Positions 59,066 through 64,000 of a stretch of DNA of 64,000 bases are shown one piece after another. The position numbers were made by a program, and so were the translations under genes. The stretch's first letter is position 1, and each line of letters begins with the position of its first letter. The notes under the pieces are model-generated. The model did not search any database and had not been told where the DNA came from. It saw only the letters and a list, made by a program, of their open reading frames with translations. Source of the stretch: Cyanophora paradoxa (taxonomy: Eukaryota; Glaucocystophyceae; Cyanophorales; Cyanophoraceae); NCBI GenBank assembly GCA_004431415.1, contig QPMI01000472.1:1-64000 (forward strand). Direction: 5' to 3'.

Positions 59066-59397
59066 ATGGGATCCAAGAGCACCACAATGACCACATTCTC
59101 AAAAGAAGATTTCGCCCGACTCAATCATGAATGCTATGGATCTGATCCAGTTCTGACAGATGCAGAGCAAAGAAAAAAGTGCTTCGGTTGATCTTGGAGA
59201 AAGGAGGATGTAAATATGATCAGATGCCCAGGCATTTCAGAAAGAAATTAGATAGATACTGCGAAAATGGTAGAGGTCACCAGTGTGCAAATGATTTCGA
59301 GGAAATGAGAGCGGGGCAGGGTCGTCATGATGTGAACCATGCAAGAAAGCGACTTCAAGATAAACTTTCAAAACGCGTTCAAAACGCCCGAAAATAA
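59066..59397 (+). CDS. Small basic hypothetical protein (~110 aa), one frameshift
   Basis: N-terminal frame from ATG 59066 (MGSKSTTMTTFSKEDFARLNHECYGSDPVLTDAEQRKK) and C-terminal frame to 59397 (VLRLILEKGGCKYDQMPRHFRKKLDRYCENG...DKLSKRVQNARK) join if the run of six A at about 59173 had seven. Helical and basic, with a GRGHQCANDFEEMRAGQGRHDVNHARKRL segment. No family recognised; it occupies the place where the inner element has its GIY-YIG nuclease. Confidence 0.5.
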
Positions 59398-59418
59398 TAT
59401 GTTCCCTTAAAGTAAAAG

Positions 59419-62400
59419 ATGCCCCGCCAATCCAATAGAATCATCAAAGAGAAGAAAAACGAAATACTCGGTCTTTTAGGAACCCTTTTAGTCACTGGTG
59501 ATATTACAGAATTCGAATATGATCGCCAGGCAGCAATCTTGGATAGGAGACCAAGATTATCTCAACTCACAGAAATTACAAATCGACTGTATGATCGTTT
59601 TGAGAAAATGGAGGAATTCAGGGATGAAGGTTTAAGGTTGGGAGCGATTGCACCAGAGATTGAAGATGGGGAAGCAATGAACAAAGCATATTCTTGGTTG
59701 ACCTATCGAGCCAGAGGGGAGGTTATCCAAGATGGGATTGAATTCTTGGAGAGAATTGCACCCACTCTACCTCAGAGACTCAGACAGAAACTCCAAGACC
59801 TGCGAGCAATTAAAACTCGGTTGACCTTCATTTGTAAATTCACCAAAGTGAGTGATCAAAGGGTGTGGATCACCAAATTCATTTACAGTGATTACTTTGT
59901 CATCACAAGATCACGAAATATTGATGTTGAACTGCGAAATGCCCTTCAATCTATGCAGGAACAGATGATGCAGGTTGACAGTTACAGACTGGATCGCATT
60001 GAGATGCTGAGAGTGGTAATAATGTCTTATGCTCCTGTGGGTGGTTGCTTCTTCTCGACACCTGAGTGGATTGGATCAAAGAGAGCAACTGTGAATGTCA
60101 AGAATATTGATGGTCAAGACTGCTTCAAGTATGCAATCTTGGCTTACCTGCACCGAAATGATATTAATAAACACAAGAGCAATGAACCCAGCCAGTATAG
60201 AAGATGGTTAAACGAACTCGATTTCGAGGGCATCCAGTTTCCAGTTGCCTGTGATGCAGAGGTTATTGATCGATTTGAGGAGCAGAACCCTGAACTCTCA
60301 ATCAACATTTATGGTGCAGATAATCAAGCACAGTGTTTCTATCCTCTCCACCAATCCAGCAACCCCAGGAGAAAGACCAAGATTAACCTTTTATTAATCG
60401 AAAACGAAGAGGATGATAGAGGGCATTATATCACCATCATGTCTCTGAGTAGACTTCTGAAAACCACCTTTGATAAAGCCCATGATGGTCGCATTTATTA
60501 TTGTGAGACCTGTCTGTCTCGTTTCAGAACTCAGGAGAAGCTGGATGTACATATAGAAGCAAATCGCTGCATTGATTGGAGGGAAAGCAAAGGTAAATGT
60601 CCGAAATCTGGAAGTCACATTGCATTTGGGCTTCAACACCTTCGCAAAACTGTGTGGCTTCCCACTATCTGCTATGTGAAAATGGACAGTCACTCGGTTC
60701 CAATTGATGAGAACCGCAGTAAGAGAGAGGTTAAATCGGTTTCTCTAACAGTTGTGATGGGGGATGAGGTGATCTCTCATTATTTCGAGGGATCAGATCC
60801 ACTTGGTGCTCTGTTTACCACTCTCACAGAGATCAGACCCCAAGTAATCCGCACTCTATTCACCAATATTCCAATGCACCCACTCACAGAGGAGCAGAAA
60901 GCACAATACAAGATTACTAAACACTGTTATATCTGTGCTGAACGATTTACCCATGAGAATTTCCCAGTGAGAGACCATTGTCATCAATCAGGAGCATTTA
61001 TTGGGAAAGCATGCAGAAACTGCAATCTCCACAGGAGAATCTCGAAACAAACCAAGGTTGCAATAGTGGTGGATCACATGGATGAATGTGGACACGAAAT
61101 ATTCCGCAAAATTGCACAGCAAGATGATAAACTTCGTGTTGAGATTCTGAGCAAGAATTTCGATCAATACCTCTCTCTGCAATGGGGCATGTGGAAATTC
61201 ATAGATGCTTCGCACTTCATGGACTTCCAGGCAGTGGATTCTGGTGATCTTATGAGTAAATTCCAGACATTCCGAGAATTGGCGTTTACACAATATGGAT
61301 TGGATCCTGCCCATTATGTGAGCGCTCCTGGATTATCCTGGGATGCAATGCTCATTTATACCAGAGCAAAGATCGAGCAGATCAGTGATGTAGGGCAATA
61401 CGAATTCATTGAGAGAGCAATTCGAGGTGGGTTTGCTACAATGCCTACTCGATATGCAAAGGTGGAAAACCCAGATGACCATATAGTTCTCTTGGATGCA
61501 AATAATCTGTATGGTTTTGCTCTCAGTCAAGAACTGCCCAATGGCGATTTTCGATGGGAAGATGTCACAGAGGCACTTAAAGACACCTCTGGACGAAGTG
61601 CTTTCATTGAAGTTGACCTGGAATACCCACAAACTCTCACAGATCATTACGATTTTCCACTTGTAGTAAATAAAGAGCAAATCAGCACCGAAATGCTGGG
61701 TGAGTATCAACGAAAACTACTGGATATCACAGGTGAGAAGATAAGCAAAGACCCCAAACTCACAGCAACATTCTCACCCAAAAACAACTATGTGATCTCC
61801 CAACCTCTCTTGGTCTATCTTGTGAGCAAAGGTATTATAATTAAGAAGGTTCACAGGGTTCTCTCATTTGCAACCTCTGCATTCATGAAGAGTTATATTG
61901 ATCTAAATACGAAACTGAGGCGCCAATCTGTCACCAGATTCGAGTCTGACTTCTTTAAATTAACGAACAATGCAATCTATGGTAAATGCCTCGAATCATG
62001 CAGGGGTCGATCTGTGGTAAAGATTGCTAACAGTGAGAAACTCTGCAAGAAATATGCTGCAAGTCCATTGATCAAGGCAACCAATGTATTAAACGAAAAT
62101 GCTGTTGCCTTTGAGATGTACTCAAAGCATGTTCACTTAGATAAACCAGTAGCAATTGGTGCTTTTGTGCTGGATTTCGCCAAACTCCATAATAGCAGGT
62201 TCTTTTATGATGTGGTGAGGAGAACTTGGGAAACAGCAGAGCTGCTGTTCCATGATACAGATTCTTTCTGTCTACTGCTGCATACCAATGATCTAAATAA
62301 TGAGATGAAGCGAATTGCTGAACACCTGGATTGCAGTAATTATGATCCAGCCCACCCTCTCTTTGATAGGAGTAATCGCTTGATTCCAGGTAAATATAAA

Positions 62401-62700
62401 AACGAGTTCCCCCATGCAAAGATTGTGGAGTATGTAGGTCTGAGATCGAAACTCTATGCTTTCAGAACTGAGACCTTTGATAAAATAAAGATGTCTGGTA
62501 CTTCCTCAAAAGACGTTCACTTTGATGATTTCAAGAGATGCTTGTTTGAAGGCATCACCAAAACAGTAGCAGTAGTAAACAAGCGAAGACAAGACCACAA
62601 CCTATATGATTTGGAGAGCAGAAGGGTGGCTCTAAACCAACTCGATAGCAAAAGGAAGATATTAGACGATGGAATTCACAGCATTCCATTTGGGCTCTAA
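59419..62700 (+). CDS. Protein-primed family B DNA polymerase, outer element
   Basis: 1093 residues, intact. Co-linear with the inner PolB: N-terminal helical part, FYPLHQSSNP, CETCLSRF...HIEANRC, endonuclease-VII-like CYICAERF...VRDHCHQSGAFIGKACRNC, motif A DANNLYGFALSQ, motif B KLTNNAIYGK, motif C HDTDSF. The second cluster reads RDHCHQSG where the inner one has RDHDHHTG; the outer form keeps the usual D-H-C-H of such fingers. Start behind cccttaaagtaaaag. Confidence 0.9.
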   Translation: MPRQSNRIIKEKKNEILGLLGTLLVTGDITEFEYDRQAAILDRRPRLSQLTEITNRLYDRFEKMEEFRDEGLRLGAIAPEIEDGEAMNKAYSWLTYRARGEVIQDGIEFLERIAPTLPQRLRQKLQDLRAIKTRLTFICKFTKVSDQRVWITKFIYSDYFVITRSRNIDVELRNALQSMQEQMMQVDSYRLDRIEMLRVVIMSYAPVGGCFFSTPEWIGSKRATVNVKNIDGQDCFKYAILAYLHRNDINKHKSNEPSQYRRWLNELDFEGIQFPVACDAEVIDRFEEQNPELSINIYGADNQAQCFYPLHQSSNPRRKTKINLLLIENEEDDRGHYITIMSLSRLLKTTFDKAHDGRIYYCETCLSRFRTQEKLDVHIEANRCIDWRESKGKCPKSGSHIAFGLQHLRKTVWLPTICYVKMDSHSVPIDENRSKREVKSVSLTVVMGDEVISHYFEGSDPLGALFTTLTEIRPQVIRTLFTNIPMHPLTEEQKAQYKITKHCYICAERFTHENFPVRDHCHQSGAFIGKACRNCNLHRRISKQTKVAIVVDHMDECGHEIFRKIAQQDDKLRVEILSKNFDQYLSLQWGMWKFIDASHFMDFQAVDSGDLMSKFQTFRELAFTQYGLDPAHYVSAPGLSWDAMLIYTRAKIEQISDVGQYEFIERAIRGGFATMPTRYAKVENPDDHIVLLDANNLYGFALSQELPNGDFRWEDVTEALKDTSGRSAFIEVDLEYPQTLTDHYDFPLVVNKEQISTEMLGEYQRKLLDITGEKISKDPKLTATFSPKNNYVISQPLLVYLVSKGIIIKKVHRVLSFATSAFMKSYIDLNTKLRRQSVTRFESDFFKLTNNAIYGKCLESCRGRSVVKIANSEKLCKKYAASPLIKATNVLNENAVAFEMYSKHVHLDKPVAIGAFVLDFAKLHNSRFFYDVVRRTWETAELLFHDTDSFCLLLHTNDLNNEMKRIAEHLDCSNYDPAHPLFDRSNRLIPGKYKNEFPHAKIVEYVGLRSKLYAFRTETFDKIKMSGTSSKDVHFDDFKRCLFEGITKTVAVVNKRRQDHNLYDLESRRVALNQLDSKRKILDDGIHSIPFGL

Positions 62701-62858
62701 TCTACTTCATTAATCTTTCTTTTTCTTTGGTTTCGCTTTCCAAGAAGTAATAAACCGCGAATTAAATGCAGCAGCCAAATACATCTTAATCCAGGGTCAT
62801 TGGGCTCGATTGCAAAATAGTTTGGAATTGTGTTCTCTTTCCACACAGACTCTTGCAT
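62697..62858 (-). CDS. Possible small membrane-associated peptide (53 aa)
   Basis: Open minus-strand frame MQESVWKENTIPNYFAIEPNDPGLRCIWLLHLIRGLLLLGKRNQRKRKINEVD, filling the 183-bp gap between PolB and integrase. It has one hydrophobic stretch and a very basic C-terminus. In the inner element the two flanking genes are 3 bp apart, so this is an insertion specific to the outer element. Could be chance. Confidence 0.3.
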   Translation of the reverse strand: MQESVWKENTIPNYFAIEPNDPGLRCIWLLHLIRGLLLLGKRNQRKRKINEVD

Positions 62859-62883
62859 TTATTATATGAGAGATAAGGTAAAG

Positions 62884-64000
62884 ATGCCTTCCACACAAAT
62901 AGGATTGAGACAACCACCAAGAATTGTGAGAAAAGAGGCAATTGAAGATCGAGGGAATATCCTACCTATCACAGTTCCAGTGGAAGAGAAAAGCAGTCGA
63001 ATATTGAAAAGATCAGAGATGGTCAAGCAATTAATCCCAGAGACCCTCCCAGCTGAGACAGCACCAAAAGAGTCGAAGATTGCTAAGAAGTTCTATGATC
63101 CCAGGACAGGCTACAAGGGATTCACAGCAATGAGACAGGAACTACCAGAAGAGAACTACAAGAAGATGAGAGAATGGTATGATAAACAGGAGGTTGTCCA
63201 AATTAATGCACCAACTCTATCTCGAAAGAGAGATCCCATGATTCCAATTAGGCAACCCCTTGATACCTATGTGATTGATCTGCTCTTCTTTCCTGCATAC
63301 AAAAAGCAGAATGATGGTTATGATACATTTATGAGTGCAATGGAATCAACCCTGAGAACAGGGTTCATAATTCCAATGAGAGACAAGAGTGCTCTTACTA
63401 CTCTTGCAGCATTCAAGCAACTTGAACAAAGAGTCCCCAGACCGATTGTTCGCATTCAGAGTGATAGTGGAAGCGAATTTACCAATGTGCTATTCACAGA
63501 TTATTTGGGAACCAAATTCATAGAGCATCAACTAAGTGATGTTGCAGATCACAGAACCCAAGGTCGAATTGAAGCCTTTAACAGACAGATCAAAAGATTG
63601 ATCACAAACTACTGCATTGCAAATAATACTGCACGATTTTTTGATGTGTTGGGTGATATTGAGTATAATTATAATAATACCATTCACTCTGCAACCAAGA
63701 GAAAACCAGCAGAGACCACAGAAGCCCACTACAAAGAGATTGTGAATATGGAGGATCAGAGATTCAAGAAATCGATCGAATATCTTGATGCCCTGAAACC
63801 TGGAATGTTTGTGAGAGTAAAAGTTGAAAAGAATCCATTTGCAAAGCAGGGTGTTAATTGGTCTCGAATTGTTTATAGTGTGGAGGGCAGAGAGGGCTTC
63901 AAGTTCAGAATCAGAAGTCCAAGTGGTGAGATAGTTGATGGTAGATTCGCTTTTCATGAACTGCTGCCCATCAAAGGTGTTGAGTATCATGAAACTCCCA
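62884..64000 (+). CDS. Retrovirus-type (rve) integrase, outer element (runs off the window)
   Basis: Starts MPSTQIGLRQPPRIVRKEA behind gagagataaggtaaag. 372 codons visible, open at the edge. Core residues: TYVIDLLFF, IQSDSGSEF, then QGRIEAFNRQIK, again with 35 residues between second Asp and Glu. C-terminal beta-barrel GMFVRVKVEKNPFAKQGVNWSRIVYSV and the start of FAFHELLPIK visible. Closely related to the inner integrase. Confidence 0.9.
   Translation, partial: MPSTQIGLRQPPRIVRKEAIEDRGNILPITVPVEEKSSRILKRSEMVKQLIPETLPAETAPKESKIAKKFYDPRTGYKGFTAMRQELPEENYKKMREWYDKQEVVQINAPTLSRKRDPMIPIRQPLDTYVIDLLFFPAYKKQNDGYDTFMSAMESTLRTGFIIPMRDKSALTTLAAFKQLEQRVPRPIVRIQSDSGSEFTNVLFTDYLGTKFIEHQLSDVADHRTQGRIEAFNRQIKRLITNYCIANNTARFFDVLGDIEYNYNNTIHSATKRKPAETTEAHYKEIVNMEDQRFKKSIEYLDALKPGMFVRVKVEKNPFAKQGVNWSRIVYSVEGREGFKFRIRSPSGEIVDGRFAFHELLPIKGVEYHETP

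Larger units (their letters stand above)
21958..64000. mobile_element. Outer Polinton-like virus element (left end; right end beyond window)
   Basis: Begins with a terminal palindrome directly against GC-rich host DNA. Visible own sequence is 21958-25740 plus 52872-64000 (about 14.9 kb). Gene order: small protein, two head-to-head minor-capsid-like genes, MCP (interrupted), ATPase, coiled-coil protein, microproteins, TV-Pol-like polymerase-helicase, small protein, PolB, integrase. The element continues past the window, since the integrase is still open at 64000. The host 6 bp before the left end read GTTCCT and should recur after the right end if insertion used the same staggered cut as the inner element. 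Confidence 0.9.

Overview
The window is a patchwork of three AT-rich virus-like elements and one GC-rich stretch of eukaryotic host DNA. The elements carry the Polinton-like virus / virophage / Maverick gene set: major capsid protein, two probable minor capsid proteins, A32-type packaging ATPase, protein-primed family B DNA polymerase, retrovirus-type integrase, and primase- or polymerase-helicases. The host DNA (7616-21957) is very GC-rich and contains genes with many short GT-AG introns, including F-box/leucine-rich genes. A unicellular eukaryote, most likely an alga, fits best; I cannot name the species.

Layout. (1) 1-7615: one end of element 1, carrying fibre-like and surface-protein genes on the plus strand, then G/C-rich repeats and a 71-nt terminal palindrome at 7545-7615. 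(2) 7616-21957: host DNA. It holds a divergent pair of F-box/LRR genes (10435-11667 minus; 11830-14445 plus, a nine-exon model whose reading phases all agree) between diverged inverted repeats, several other candidate multi-exon genes, and small repeats. (3) 21958 to beyond 64000: the outer element. It starts with a 96-nt terminal palindrome and carries capsid genes, then after the interruption the ATPase, small conserved proteins, a TV-Pol-like polymerase-SF3 helicase, PolB and integrase. (4) 25741-52871: a complete 27,131-bp inner element sitting inside the outer element's major capsid gene. It has 830-bp terminal inverted repeats, a palindrome at each tip and an exact 6-bp target duplication (ACACTT at 25735-25740 and 52872-52877).

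The inner element has the same backbone as the outer one (two head-to-head minor capsid genes, MCP, ATPase, a coiled-coil protein, microproteins, PolB, integrase). It differs in its primase-helicase (archaeo-eukaryotic primase + SF3 instead of TV-Pol + SF3). It also carries an 11-kb left cargo arm: an S-adenosylmethionine-decarboxylase-like enzyme, a zinc-finger protein, N-terminally related fibre proteins, a giant fibre with HxH repeats and an S74 self-processing tail, and a patatin-like phospholipase fused to a discoidin (F5/8 C) domain. A phased array of GTCACCGGTGAC-type palindromes lies between the integrase and the right repeat.

Many of the element genes are split by single-base frameshifts. 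Almost all I could resolve are one-base contractions of homopolymers, so consensus errors in the assembly are a better explanation than gene decay. I therefore treat most split genes as probably intact. The exception is the outer MCP, which is physically interrupted by the inner element.
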